The notes: a model not told the origin generated them from the letters alone. A DNA stretch of 64,000 nt from Chryseobacterium turcicum (GCF_021010565.1 NZ_JAJNAY010000001.1:1096001-1160000); one strand, 5' to 3'. Positions 42,507-51,421 are shown, counted from the first letter of the stretch. Numbers and translations: made by a program.

Positions 42507-43277
42507 TTATTTACTAAACTTTAGAGGAAATTTTACATTCTTGTAATCGTCAATACTTGCTTTTAAAGATCCAACTGCCAATTCAGCTTTCAGCAACAAA
42601 GGAATGTGGTTGTAATCGTTGCTTACCCACATCGTAACTCCTTCTTTTTCTTTAAAAACTCTGCCGCTTTTCACAGAAGGAATGATTTTTAATGCATTAA
42701 TCGTTCCGAATTTTGTTTTTAAATTTTCTGTTCCCGTTACTTTAAGCTGAAAAGGAAACATTTCATCATCAATCCATACATTCATATTGATAACGGTTCC
42801 TACCTTTAGCTCGGTCGGAGTTTTACTTCTTAAATAATAAAAACAAGAAAGCATATCTTGAACTCCTTTTACAGATTTTATCAGTTTTGAACCATTAGCT
42901 GGATTTTTTTTATCAGTTAAAATTAAAGTAGTATTGTCATGATTAAAAACGGTCTGAAAATGCTGGGTATAACTCCCTTCTTTTACATTTCTTACATAAA
43001 AGCTCGGCAATTCTGTCTCGATGTCTATGTAACTTTCATATAAATCTTCGACTTTAAAAAAAGCTTTCACTGCGCCCGTCGTTTGCCCTGTTCCTTTTAC
43101 GTATAAATGTGGAACTCCTTTATAATTAACTTTTTTTGTTGTAAGATTCGCCGATCCTGCATTTAAAAATCCGTAATGTATTCTTAAGCTAATCGATTCT
43201 CCATCTGCGACATTAGTTAATTGAGAGTACCCCAAAAAAAAGGCGAATAAAGTGATGATAGTAAGTATCTTCTTCAT
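42507..43277 (-). CDS. DUF3108 exported protein
   Basis: A 256-residue protein with signal peptide MKKILTIITLFAFFLGYSQ and a DUF3108 domain: ESISLRIHYGFLNAGSANLTTKK, GTGQTTGAVKAFFKVEDLYESYID, and near the C-terminus MWVSNDYNHIPLLLKAELAVGSLKASI. The fold resembles lipoprotein-localisation and lipid-carrier proteins. Function is not established; an envelope lipid or glycan role is guessed for the family. Confidence 0.87.
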   Translation of the reverse strand: MKKILTIITLFAFFLGYSQLTNVADGESISLRIHYGFLNAGSANLTTKKVNYKGVPHLYVKGTGQTTGAVKAFFKVEDLYESYIDIETELPSFYVRNVKEGSYTQHFQTVFNHDNTTLILTDKKNPANGSKLIKSVKGVQDMLSCFYYLRSKTPTELKVGTVINMNVWIDDEMFPFQLKVTGTENLKTKFGTINALKIIPSVKSGRVFKEKEGVTMWVSNDYNHIPLLLKAELAVGSLKASIDDYKNVKFPLKFSK

Positions 43278-43392
43278 AATTTACAGTTTACAAAAACGCT
43301 GCCAATTTTTTAATTATCAGCTTATTGCGTCTATTTGATAAATCTCAGTTTTTTATTTGCGTATAATTAAATATGCTTCGCATTAAAATTAG

Positions 43393-43400
43393 TAAATTTG
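43393..43400 (+). promoter_or_regulatory. -7 box of the ferredoxin reductase operon
   Basis: TAAATTTG, 31 nt before the start codon. Confidence 0.65.
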
Positions 43401-43431
43401 CAGCTACAAATTATTAAATTATCATCATATT

Positions 43432-44487
43432 ATGATCACTACAGATATATTGATTATTGGAGCAGGACCAACAGGGCTTTTTGCTGTGTTTGAAGCAGGT
43501 TTGCTAAAAATGAAATGTCACATCATCGACGCACTTCCTCAGCCGGGAGGTCAGTTGGCAGAGTTATATCCTAAAAAGCCGATTTTTGATATTCCGGGGT
43601 ATCCATCTGTAAATGCAGGTGAATTGGTAGATAATTTAATGGAGCAAATCAAACAGTTTCAACCAGGATTTACTTTAGGAGAAACTGCGGTTTCTTATAC
43701 TAAAGTTGATGACGAATGGTTTGAAGTGGTTACCAATAAAGGTACTGTTCACAGATGTAAGGCAATTGCTATTGCTGGAGGTTTGGGGACTTTTGAGCCT
43801 AGAAAACCTACTTTTGAAAACTTGGCAGACTATGAAGAAAAAGGTCTTGAATATTTCGTAAAAGAACCAGAACATTTCAGAAATAAAAAAGTTGTCATTG
43901 CTGGTGGTGGAGATTCTGCCTTAGACTGGAGCGTTTTCTTGTCTAATGTGGCAAGTGAAGTGACTTTAATTCACAGAAGAAACGAATTCCGTGGTGCTTT
44001 AGATTCTGTAGAAAAAGTGCAGGAATTAAAAAATCAAGGAAAAATTAAATTAATTACTCCTGCAGAAGTAACTGGAGTAAAAGGAGACGGTAAAGTTGAA
44101 GCAATTACAGTAGCTGTTGACGGACAAGACCCTTACGATATTGAAACCGATTATTTTATTCCTTTATTCGGATTAACGCCAAAGTTAGGTGAAATTGGAA
44201 ACTGGGGATTAAATATCGAGAAAAATGCAATCGTCGTAAACAACGCATTAGATTATCAAACCAACATCGACGGTATTTACGCAATCGGAGATATCAACAC
44301 CTATCCTGGGAAATTGAAGCTGATTCTTTGTGGTTTCCATGAAGCAACTTTAATGTGTCAGAGTGTTTACAATAGATTAAATCCAGGGAAAAAATTCGTT
44401 CTAAAATATACAACAGTAAGTGGAGTGGATGGTTTCGACGGAAGTAGAAAAGAAGCTGAGAAAGCAGTTGTAAAGAAAATAGATTAA
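43432..44487 (+). CDS. Ferredoxin--NADP+ reductase, thioredoxin-reductase-like type
   Basis: A 351-residue FAD protein. The N-terminal FAD motif is ILIIGAGPTGLFAVFEAGL, then LPQPGGQLAELYPKKPIFDIPGYP. The NADPH motif is VVIAGGGDSALDWSVFL. It lacks the CxxC redox centre of thioredoxin reductase and so fits the YumC/TrxR-like ferredoxin (flavodoxin) NADP reductases. The 2Fe-2S ferredoxin gene 80 bp downstream is the likely electron partner. It supplies electrons to or from NADPH in the cytoplasm. Confidence 0.93.
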   Translation: MITTDILIIGAGPTGLFAVFEAGLLKMKCHIIDALPQPGGQLAELYPKKPIFDIPGYPSVNAGELVDNLMEQIKQFQPGFTLGETAVSYTKVDDEWFEVVTNKGTVHRCKAIAIAGGLGTFEPRKPTFENLADYEEKGLEYFVKEPEHFRNKKVVIAGGGDSALDWSVFLSNVASEVTLIHRRNEFRGALDSVEKVQELKNQGKIKLITPAEVTGVKGDGKVEAITVAVDGQDPYDIETDYFIPLFGLTPKLGEIGNWGLNIEKNAIVVNNALDYQTNIDGIYAIGDINTYPGKLKLILCGFHEATLMCQSVYNRLNPGKKFVLKYTTVSGVDGFDGSRKEAEKAVVKKID

Positions 44488-44496
44488 TCTCGTTGT

Positions 44497-44566
44497 GAGT
44501 TGTTGGTTATTAGTTGTTAGTAAAACAAAAATACCATCAACCATCAACCAATAACCATCAACCAAA
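44497..44566. repeat. Low-complexity CAACC-type stretch between reductase and ferredoxin genes
   Basis: GTTGTTGGTTATTAGTTGTTAG is followed 25 bases later by CCATCAACC words repeated three times. The two halves are imperfect inverse repeats. An open frame across it is an artefact; the ferredoxin start lies downstream. Confidence 0.55.
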
Positions 44567-44567
44567 G

Positions 44568-44897
44568 ATGAGCGATATAAATATTAAAATTACCGATAGA
44601 GAAGGTGTTACGCACGATATTGCTGCTCCTACAGATATGTCGATGAACCTGATGGAGATTATCCGTGCTTATGAACTAGCAGAGGAGGGAACTATCGGAG
44701 TTTGCGGCGGAATGGCGATGTGTGCCTCTTGTCAGGTTTATGTAGAAGTAGACCCGGGACTTGAGCCAATGGGTGATGAAGAAGATGCCATGTTGGGTGA
44801 AGCTTTCCATGTGAAAGAAAATAGCAGATTGGGTTGCCAATTGCATATTATGCCTCAAATGGAAGGCCTTGCAGTGGCGATTGCTCCTTATCCTTAG
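44568..44897 (+). CDS. 2Fe-2S ferredoxin
   Basis: A 109-residue adrenodoxin/putidaredoxin-type ferredoxin. Cluster ligands are C46, C52 and C55 (GVCGGMAMCASCQVYVE, C-x5-C-x2-C) and a fourth Cys in RLGCQLHI (about residue 91). An 18-residue extension in frame upstream comes from the repeat stretch and was rejected. It is encoded directly after a ferredoxin-NADP reductase, its probable redox partner. The pair may feed an iron-sulfur assembly or hydroxylase pathway; the target is not nearby. Confidence 0.95.
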   Translation: MSDINIKITDREGVTHDIAAPTDMSMNLMEIIRAYELAEEGTIGVCGGMAMCASCQVYVEVDPGLEPMGDEEDAMLGEAFHVKENSRLGCQLHIMPQMEGLAVAIAPYP

Positions 44898-44916
44898 AGA
44901 AATTTTTAAACAACAT

Positions 44917-44952
44917 AAAAAACTCCTGAAGAAAAATCTTCAGGAGTTTTTG
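44917..44952. terminator. Bidirectional terminator between ferredoxin and prolyl oligopeptidase genes
   Basis: AAAACTCCTGAAGA and TCTTCAGGAGTTTT: a perfect 14-bp stem, loop AAAA, T-rich on both sides. Confidence 0.92.
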
Positions 44953-44967
44953 TTTATATCAAATTTT

Positions 44968-47121
44968 TTAATTTTTAGAAGGTTGAAAATTCGGATGTCC
45001 CACCTGCCATAATGCAAATGAATAAATATCTGCATATTCTTTAAAAACAACATCAAAATCACTTGTAAAATGACCATTGTCGTAGTTTGCATACAATAAA
45101 ATAGGTTTTCCTGAAGCCGAATTATTTTGTAAAACTCCTGCAAATTTACCAGGCATCCAAGGAACAACTCTGGAATCGTTCATACCGACACGTACAATTA
45201 CGGCAGGATATTTTTCACCTTTTTTCACCTTGCTTTGTGCATCCATTTCGATTAGATGTTTGGTGTCTTCTTCATTTTTAATAGATCCAATTTCCGGAAT
45301 TTGATTAGGTCCGTTTGCAGTAGTTTCAGATCGTAATGTATTGGTCATCCCAACTTCGGCAATTGCCACCGCAAAGAGATCGGGTCTTTCGGTAATTGCT
45401 CTTCCGATCAGAATTCCACCTGCACTTACACCGTTTCCGATTAGTTTTGAAGGAGAAGAATATTTTTGATTAACCAGATATTCCGAGCAAGCAATAAAAT
45501 CTTTCCAGGTATTGGGTTTTGTAGCTTTCATGCCTTCCTCATGCCATTTTTCGCCTTTTTCACCACCGCCTCTTACGTGAGCAATGGCAATAACAACTCC
45601 TTGTTCTAGCAAAACGGAAAGTCTCGTTGAGAAACGAGGCTCATAAGAAATTCCGTAACCACCATAACCTGTTATATAAGCTGGATTGCTACCATCCATT
45701 TTCATATTTTTAGGATAAATAATAGAGAGTGGAACCATTACACAATCGTGGCTTTTTATTTCAACTTCTTTTACAGTATAAAGTTTATTATAATCAGGAT
45801 AATTGCTTTCGGAATTAATAAATTTACTTTTTACAGGATTTCCTATTTCCGGATTGTATTCATAGGCCGTTAATGGAGTAAGCCAATTAACATTACTACA
45901 GAAAATGTTATCATTTTCACGTTGGTTAATTGATAATGAACCATTTATTCCGGTCGGAAAATTAATTTTTTTACCATTAAGAGTATTAATATTTATTTGA
46001 TATTTATCTCTGATGATCCCATTTCCTAATGAATAATAAAGATAGTTTTTAGAATTGTGGATGCTGCTAATTACACCGTCTTTATTTTCAGCAACAACCA
46101 CTTTTGCATTATTAAAATCAGGATTTGATAAGCTCGTTAGAGTGATTTTATAATTAGGAGCATCTTTATGAGTGAGAAGAAACAATTTGTCACCTGAAAT
46201 AAATACATCGGTAATATCATCCGAAGGCTTTACAATCTGTCTCCATTTTATTTTTTTATTTTTTAATTCGGAATAAGGTGCAACAAAAATGGGGTTTTCT
46301 AATTTTGTAGAGCTTAATCTTAAAACAAGATATTTATAATCATCAGTAAAACCAATACTCGTAAATTGCTCGGTTAAAGCATTCAATTCAGGATAATCTT
46401 CTCTTGATGCTAATATTTTATCGGTTTTTATATCGGTTCCAATAACATGCAACATTGCTTTCATATCTTTTAAAAGCATATTGCTGTTTGGATCTGCAGT
46501 GCTCATTTTAGTATAAATAATAGATTTGTCATCTGGTGTAAATTCAAATGCAAATTCACTCCAGATAGGATCAATTTCATCCTTTAGAAATTTCTTGGTT
46601 GTAAGATCTAAAATTCTTAAATCACAAATTTCACCTCCTGATTTTGACAATAAAATAGCCATTTTCTTAGCTTTAGAATCAACGATAAAATTGGTAATTT
46701 GTGTGTTTTTTCCAAGAGTTTCGGGATCAAAAACCAATGTTTCTTTTCCTGTAGATAGGTCTCTTGAATAGAGTTTTGAAAGATTTTCGCCCTTTTTTGT
46801 TTTGGTGTAAAAATAAGTGTTTTGTCTCTCCAATATCCCGCCAAAAGAATCGCCGTTCATTTCCTGTACTTCTTTCATGCGCTTATAAAGGTCTTCACGA
46901 TGCGGAATTTTATTAATTACGCTATGGCTAAAATCCGATTGAGATTTGAACCATTTTTCTACTTCAGGGCTTTTGCTATCTTCCAGCCATCTGTAATTAT
47001 CTGTGATTTTAGTTCCAAAATAATCGTCAACAACAGGGTTTTCAGGAGTTTTAGGATAATTATATTGCGCTAAAAGTAAATGACTTGCAAATAAACTTGC
47101 AGACAGAATCATGTTTTTCAT
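44968..47121 (-). CDS. Prolyl oligopeptidase family (S9A) serine peptidase, exported
   Basis: A 717-residue peptidase cleaving after proline in small peptides. From the chosen start it has a signal peptide (MKNMILSASLFASHLLLAQ), followed by YNYPKTPENPVVDDYFG, then a beta-propeller domain. The C-terminal alpha/beta hydrolase domain has GYGGYGIS (oxyanion region), GNGVSAGGILIGRA with the nucleophile Ser, NDSRVVPW with the Asp and NYDNGHFTS with the His. A 25-residue extension upstream was rejected because it precedes the signal peptide. Flavobacteria often carry such periplasmic peptidases for peptide uptake. Confidence 0.93.
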   Translation of the reverse strand: MKNMILSASLFASHLLLAQYNYPKTPENPVVDDYFGTKITDNYRWLEDSKSPEVEKWFKSQSDFSHSVINKIPHREDLYKRMKEVQEMNGDSFGGILERQNTYFYTKTKKGENLSKLYSRDLSTGKETLVFDPETLGKNTQITNFIVDSKAKKMAILLSKSGGEICDLRILDLTTKKFLKDEIDPIWSEFAFEFTPDDKSIIYTKMSTADPNSNMLLKDMKAMLHVIGTDIKTDKILASREDYPELNALTEQFTSIGFTDDYKYLVLRLSSTKLENPIFVAPYSELKNKKIKWRQIVKPSDDITDVFISGDKLFLLTHKDAPNYKITLTSLSNPDFNNAKVVVAENKDGVISSIHNSKNYLYYSLGNGIIRDKYQININTLNGKKINFPTGINGSLSINQRENDNIFCSNVNWLTPLTAYEYNPEIGNPVKSKFINSESNYPDYNKLYTVKEVEIKSHDCVMVPLSIIYPKNMKMDGSNPAYITGYGGYGISYEPRFSTRLSVLLEQGVVIAIAHVRGGGEKGEKWHEEGMKATKPNTWKDFIACSEYLVNQKYSSPSKLIGNGVSAGGILIGRAITERPDLFAVAIAEVGMTNTLRSETTANGPNQIPEIGSIKNEEDTKHLIEMDAQSKVKKGEKYPAVIVRVGMNDSRVVPWMPGKFAGVLQNNSASGKPILLYANYDNGHFTSDFDVVFKEYADIYSFALWQVGHPNFQPSKN

Positions 47122-47164
47122 AATTGTATTTCTTATTGGTGTGAAAATAGTATTTGCAAATGTA

Positions 47165-47746
47165 CTAAACTCCCTCCTTAGAAATCCACTTTCCAACCGT
47201 TGGAGCCTGATAATTTTTCATTTTCTCTAAAAGCTCATCAATAGAGTCGCTTACCAAAAGCATTTCTTGATTGATTTGCTTTAAAAAGCCTTTATCAACC
47301 ATCGTCTGAACCAATTTAATCAAATCATCATAAAATCCGTTGATATTCAGAATGGCAATTGGTTTTTTATGAAGTCCGAGTTGCGCCCAGGTAATCATTT
47401 CGAAAAACTCTTCCAAAGTTCCGTAACCTCCGGGAAGAACAATCACACCATCGGAAAGGTCATTCATTTTAGTTTTCCTTTCATGCATTGTTTCCACTAC
47501 AATAAGTTCGGTAAGATGAGTGTGCGCAATTTCTTTCGACTGTAGAAAATGAGGGAGAACTCCAATGGCTTTTCCTCCATTTTGAATGGCTCCATCTGCA
47601 ACGGCGCCCATTAATCCAACATTCGCTCCGCCATAAATCAAGCAAATATTTTCTTTGGCTAAAGTTTTTCCAACTAAATAGGCCTGTTCTTTATAAATTT
47701 CATCTGAACCGAAACTTGAACCGCAAAACACCGTAATACTTTTCAT
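47165..47746 (-). CDS. LOG-family protein (probable cytokinin-riboside monophosphate phosphoribohydrolase)
   Basis: A 193-residue Rossmann-type protein. MKSITVFCGSSFGSDEIYKEQA starts it; YGGANVGLMGAVADGAI, VETMHERKTKMN and VLPGGYGTLEEFFE are the PGGxGTxxE-type active-site motifs of the LOG family. Known members cleave the N-glycosidic bond of nucleoside monophosphates (AMP and cytokinin nucleotides). Alternative starts lie at 47761 and 47773; the latter would overlap the upstream GNAT gene. Probably co-transcribed with that gene. Confidence 0.9.
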   Translation of the reverse strand: MKSITVFCGSSFGSDEIYKEQAYLVGKTLAKENICLIYGGANVGLMGAVADGAIQNGGKAIGVLPHFLQSKEIAHTHLTELIVVETMHERKTKMNDLSDGVIVLPGGYGTLEEFFEMITWAQLGLHKKPIAILNINGFYDDLIKLVQTMVDKGFLKQINQEMLLVSDSIDELLEKMKNYQAPTVGKWISKEGV

Positions 47747-47760
47747 TGTAATATTCTTCA

Positions 47761-48222
47761 TTATTTTGTCCATTTAATTTTTACAGCAGACATGATTTCC
47801 AGTTCCAGTCTGGTATCTGATAAAACTTTAAAATCATTTTTTATATAAAATTCTAATGGAGATTTGTAGAAATTTCCGTTGAGCTTTTTATCATTACTAT
47901 GGTCAATAACCCAGCCATTAAGCTCGTTTTTATTCTGTTTTAATTCATTTAAAACTTTTGTTCCCCAGCCCTGACCATGAAGATTTTCTGACAGAATAAT
48001 TGCAAACCATGTTTCATGTTCTCTTATAAAAGTAATTGCCCAACCGTAAATTTTGTCTTCATCTGCCAAGATAAAATGATTGACTTCATTGAGTTTTTCA
48101 AGATAGCTTTCAAAACTATCAATATTTTGATAAGCTAGTTTTTCAGGGTATTCGTTATTCCATAAATGAAGAATTTGGTGTTTTTGCTCGGAATTGAGAA
48201 AGGTGGTGGATGAGATTTTCAT
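47761..48222 (-). CDS. GNAT-family N-acetyltransferase
   Basis: A 153-residue acetyltransferase. The acetyl-CoA-binding segment is LSENLHGQGWGTKVLNELK. The N-terminus MKISSTTFLNSEQKHQILHLW is the usual family opening; 13 extra in-frame residues upstream were rejected. The substrate is unknown. It precedes the LOG gene with a gap of about 15 nt. Confidence 0.85.
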   Translation of the reverse strand: MKISSTTFLNSEQKHQILHLWNNEYPEKLAYQNIDSFESYLEKLNEVNHFILADEDKIYGWAITFIREHETWFAIILSENLHGQGWGTKVLNELKQNKNELNGWVIDHSNDKKLNGNFYKSPLEFYIKNDFKVLSDTRLELEIMSAVKIKWTK

Positions 48223-48286
48223 GGGATATTGTTTTGTTATTATTGAGGTATACTTTAACACATCAATATAATTTTCATTTTATCAT

Positions 48287-48345
48287 TCAATAGGGGTGGG
48301 CTTCAGCCTACCTACAAAATTAAATTATACATTGGCTTTAGCCAA
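48287..48345. repeat. REP element, left-end type (next to RAYT)
   Basis: GGTGGGCT-tc-AGCCTACC (48295-48312) preceded by ATTCAATAGG, then TTGGCT-tt-AGCCAA (48332-48345), ending 3 nt before the transposase stop codon. Confidence 0.82.
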
Positions 48346-48348
48346 AAT

Positions 48349-48774
48349 TTATTCAAAATTATATCTTTCAATAAACTGACGATATTCTTCTTGGAAAGTC
48401 TTTTTCTGATGATGAATATTCTGATTTTTAATATAATGTCTTACCTGTTCAATTTTTGATTCTGAAACTGAAACCGCAAAATATTCTTCTTGCCAAGCAA
48501 ATTTTTCTTGTGTCAAATTGTTTTTATTAATCCAATAAGAAGATTCTCCTTTTATGAGCTGAACAATATTTTCAATGTTTTGATTTGAACTTAAAGAAAT
48601 CAAACAATGGCAGTGGTCAGAATAACCATTGACCATATCCATAAAAATTCCTTTTTCTGTCGCATTTTCTTTGATATGTTTCCATATTTTCACTCTTAAT
48701 TCCAGTGTATTGAAGTAAGGTATTCTATTTTTTGTAAAAAATACAATGTGAATGTAGATTTTAATGTAAGACAT
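48349..48774 (-). CDS. REP-associated tyrosine transposase (RAYT, TnpA-REP/IS200-like)
   Basis: A 141-residue Y1 HUH nuclease. The start was set at MSYIKIYIHIVFFTKNRIPYF because the 30 residues upstream cross a promoter and a REP. The metal-binding HUH-type motif is GYSDHCHCLISL (H-C-H). The catalytic Tyr is probably in VRHYIKNQ. It is a single-copy domesticated relative of IS200/IS605 transposases that cuts and copies the REP hairpins around it. REPs lie on both sides in inverted orientation, with a TATTTTTG -7 box 14 nt upstream. Confidence 0.9.
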   Translation of the reverse strand: MSYIKIYIHIVFFTKNRIPYFNTLELRVKIWKHIKENATEKGIFMDMVNGYSDHCHCLISLSSNQNIENIVQLIKGESSYWINKNNLTQEKFAWQEEYFAVSVSESKIEQVRHYIKNQNIHHQKKTFQEEYRQFIERYNFE

Positions 48775-48788
48775 TTGTGTTGTTTTCT

Positions 48789-48796
48789 CAAAAATA
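48789..48796 (-). promoter_or_regulatory. -7 box of the RAYT gene
   Basis: Minus-strand TATTTTTG, 14 nt before the ATG. The deleted copy keeps a variant (TACTTTTG). Confidence 0.6.
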
Positions 48797-48811
48797 GAAA
48801 ATATTTCTAAC

Positions 48812-48876
48812 TTTTGGCTAAAGCCGAAAGAATGTTTTAATTGTTTAGGTGGGTTAAAACCCACCTCTGTTGAATA
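48812..48876. repeat. REP element, right-end type
   Basis: TTTTGGCTAAAGCC then AGGTGGGTT-aa-AACCCACCT (48847-48866) and GAAT. It is the inverse of the left-end REP and bounds the RAYT gene. Confidence 0.82.
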
Positions 48877-48961
48877 GAATTGAGATGTTTTAAAGGGTTT
48901 TCATCATGAATCTTATAACGGAATTATTATTAATTGAAAATTAAGAAAAACACGTTGCATG

Positions 48962-49110
48962 ATTCAATAGGGGTGGGCTTCAGTGGATGTAGATTTTGAT
49001 GTAAGACATTTGTGTTGTTTTCTCAAAAGTAGAAAATATTTCTAAGTTTTGGCTAAAGCCGAAAGAATGTTTTAATTGTTTAGGTGGGTTAAAACCCACC
49101 CCTATTGAAT
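48962..49110. mobile_element. Deleted RAYT element (REP pair with the first eight transposase codons)
   Basis: A left REP (48962-48984) joins directly to 24 bp that match the first eight RAYT codons (48986-49009, minus strand, ATG at 49009). The original RAYT upstream region and right REP (49047-49110) follow. Everything between codon 8 and the left end has been lost. The flanking 95 bp is also duplicated (48875-48970 versus 49105-49200), so this arose by tandem duplication then deletion. Confidence 0.78.
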
Positions 49111-49191
49111 AGAATCGATATTTTAAAGGATTTTTATCATGAATCTCACAATGCAATTATTAATTGAAAATTAAGAAAAACACATTGCATG

Positions 49192-49256
49192 ATTCAATAG
49201 GGGTGGGCTTCAGTCCACCTAAAAAAAATAAATTCATCCTTGGCTTTAGCCAAAAC
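49192..49256. repeat. Third left-end type REP
   Basis: ATTCAATAGGGGTGGGCT then CAGTCCACCT, 30 nt later TTGGCT-tt-AGCCAA. Left ends at 48287, 48962 and 49192 share these words. Confidence 0.78.
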
Positions 49257-49267
49257 CTACAACGCAC

Positions 49268-49302
49268 AAAAAAATATCCAAAATCAAAAGACTTTGGATA
49301 TT
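49268..49302 (-). terminator. Terminator after pepD
   Basis: Minus-strand AATATCCAAA and TTTGGATATT stem, then TTTTTT. Confidence 0.82.
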
Positions 49303-49322
49303 AAAATAATATTTTAAAAATT

Positions 49323-50768
49323 CTATTTCAAAGGAATATTCGCTAAAATATCTTTTGTGAAACTCCAGAATTTCTGTGTTGAAGAGATATTAGCCTTTTC
49401 ATCAGGAGAGTGAGCTCCTCTGATGGTTGGTCCGTAGCTTACCATTTCCATTTCTGGGTAATTAGCACCGATAATTCCACATTCTAAACCTGCGTGACAA
49501 GCTACAACGTGTGGTTTTTCTGAAAATTTCTCAGTGTAGATTTTTTCTAAAACTTGTACGATTTCAGAGCCCGGTTTTGGTTTCCATCCTGGGTAAGAAC
49601 CACTGAATTCTACGTTCATTCCCGCTAATTCAGATACTGATTTTAATTGTTCAGCCACCGAATCTTTAGACGAATCGACTGATGACCTTGAAAGGTTTAA
49701 AATTTTCAGACCACCATCTTTTAGTTCTACTCTTGCAACATTATTTGAAGATTCTACCAAATCTTGTACATCTGGACTCATTCTGTAAACACCGTTGTGA
49801 AGAGATTTTAAAACCAAAATGATTTTCTTAGAATCTCCTTCAGAAAGTGCTTTTTCAGAACTTGTAGCATTTTCAATATTGATTTGAAGATGAGCTTCAA
49901 CAGAAGCAAACTCTTCTAAAATTTCTTTTTTGATACCGTTGGTTACATTTTCGATAAATTCACCTGCATTTCTTACAAAAATTAAAGCAACAGATTCTCT
50001 CGGGATAGCATTTCTTAAACTTCCGCCATCAATTGAAATTAACTGAACGTTTTGATTTTCTAAAGCTTTGTAAAGGATTCTGCCCATAATGATATTGGCA
50101 TTTCCGAAACCTTTATGAATATCCATTCCTGAATGACCACCTTGTAAACCTTTTACTTCTATTTTTACAATTTGCCCATTAGAAGATTCTGTTGAATAGT
50201 TTTGGCTTACGGTTACATCAATTCCACCTGCACATCCGATGTCGATTTCGTCATCTTCTTCTGTATCTAAATTTAAAAGGATTTGTCCTGTTAATTGCCC
50301 TGGCTTTAAACCTAAAGCTCCTGTCATTCCTGTTTCTTCATCAATAGTGAATAAAGCTTCCAAATCAGGATGTGGAATGTCTGAACTTTCAAGAATCGAC
50401 ATAATAGTTGCAACTCCTAAGCCGTTGTCTGCTCCTAAAGTCGTTCCTTTTGCTTTTACCCAGTCTCCATCAACTTCCATCTGGATTCCTTGAGTTTCAA
50501 AATCGAAATTGACATCGTTGTTTTTCTGGCAAACCATATCCAAATGCGATTGCATTACAATCGATTTACGGTTTTCCATTCCTGGAGTAGCCGGTTTTTT
50601 AATAATCACGTTTCCTACTTCATCTACAGTAGTTTCCAGTCCTAAATTTTCACCAAATTCTTTAATGAAAGCGATTACTTTTTCTTCTTTTTTAGAAGGT
50701 CTTGGAACTGCATTTAACTTGGAGAAATTTTTCCAGATAATTTGCGGTTCTATATTGGATAGTTCCAT
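49323..50768 (-). CDS. pepD: Aminoacyl-histidine dipeptidase (M20)
   Basis: A zinc metallopeptidase that splits carnosine-like and other dipeptides. It has 481 residues, as E. coli PepD (485). Metal and catalytic motifs: IVMQSHLDMVC, TTLGADNGLGVATIM, FTIDEETGMTGA, and GCAGG further on; VVACHAGLECGIIG and YGPTIRGAHSPDEKANIS towards the C-terminus. No signal peptide, so cytoplasmic. A TAATTTTG box lies 16 nt upstream of the start. Confidence 0.94.
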   Translation of the reverse strand: MELSNIEPQIIWKNFSKLNAVPRPSKKEEKVIAFIKEFGENLGLETTVDEVGNVIIKKPATPGMENRKSIVMQSHLDMVCQKNNDVNFDFETQGIQMEVDGDWVKAKGTTLGADNGLGVATIMSILESSDIPHPDLEALFTIDEETGMTGALGLKPGQLTGQILLNLDTEEDDEIDIGCAGGIDVTVSQNYSTESSNGQIVKIEVKGLQGGHSGMDIHKGFGNANIIMGRILYKALENQNVQLISIDGGSLRNAIPRESVALIFVRNAGEFIENVTNGIKKEILEEFASVEAHLQINIENATSSEKALSEGDSKKIILVLKSLHNGVYRMSPDVQDLVESSNNVARVELKDGGLKILNLSRSSVDSSKDSVAEQLKSVSELAGMNVEFSGSYPGWKPKPGSEIVQVLEKIYTEKFSEKPHVVACHAGLECGIIGANYPEMEMVSYGPTIRGAHSPDEKANISSTQKFWSFTKDILANIPLK

Positions 50769-50784
50769 AAAAATTTATTTTTCT

Positions 50785-50792
50785 CAAAATTA
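50785..50792 (-). promoter_or_regulatory. -7 box of pepD
   Basis: Minus-strand TAATTTTG, 16 nt before the pepD ATG. Confidence 0.65.
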
Positions 50793-50799
50793 CGAAATT

Positions 50800-50868
50800 A
50801 AAAATGCTCCCGAAATTCAGGAGCAATATTTTTGCTTATTGCTTATTGCTTATTGCTTATTGCTCTTA
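50800..50868 (-). terminator. Terminator of the lipoprotein gene with a GCTTATT tandem repeat
   Basis: Minus-strand TGCTCC and GGGAGCA arms followed by TTTTT (50800-50825). Between it and the stop codon lie four perfect copies of the 7-bp word GCTTATT (50834-50861), a possible slippage locus. Confidence 0.75.
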
Positions 50869-50873
50869 TTGCA

Positions 50874-51365
50874 TTAGCATCCGCATTCGCCGTAAATAGG
50901 CATTGTGGTTTTGCTTCCGTCTGGTCTTTCAATCGTTAAAGTACCTTCAAACAGTAAAGCTTCTTCGTGTTTTATTTTTTTTCCTTTCACGGAGATTTTA
51001 TAGTTCTCGTTTTCAATTTCTTTGGTCAGCTCTTCATCAACTTCCATGTCGCTTGAGGAAATTAAATTCATCGCAATTCTTTTTCCGTCGAGTTTCATGT
51101 AGGCGGTTTTTCCTGCATCGTCGGCGTAAATGTATTTTTCATTTTCAAAATCTGCTTTGCTTTTTGCAAAATAACAAGAGCATTCTTTGATTTCTTTTGG
51201 GAAAGGAAATACATCCACTAAAACTTGAGCAGTAGCAGGAGTTGTTTTAGCAGAATCCTGAACAATATTTAAAGAATCTGCAGGTTTTGAATCTGGTACG
51301 GTTTCTTTTTCCTTCTTACACGCAATTAAAGTTAATGCTGAAAAGAGTATGATAAAATATTTCAT
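50874..51365 (-). CDS. Lipoprotein of unknown function
   Basis: A 163-residue lipoprotein with lipobox LIAC (Cys about residue 16) and a charged linker. The mature domain contains CSCYFAKSKADFENEKYIYADD and ends in CGC. It is not a recognised enzyme. It is most likely on the periplasmic side of a membrane. A possible copper- or zinc-binding role for the four C-terminal and central cysteines is speculation. Confidence 0.78.
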   Translation of the reverse strand: MKYFIILFSALTLIACKKEKETVPDSKPADSLNIVQDSAKTTPATAQVLVDVFPFPKEIKECSCYFAKSKADFENEKYIYADDAGKTAYMKLDGKRIAMNLISSSDMEVDEELTKEIENENYKISVKGKKIKHEEALLFEGTLTIERPDGSKTTMPIYGECGC

Positions 51366-51421
51366 TTTTTAATTATTATTAAACTTTAAATTAAGTAATT
51401 CTAAAGATAGTAAATTCTAAT

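Noticed and set aside
44514..44568. N-terminal 18-residue extension of the ferredoxin
   Set aside because: It is translated from the CAACC-type repeat stretch; the domain begins at the ATG at 44568.
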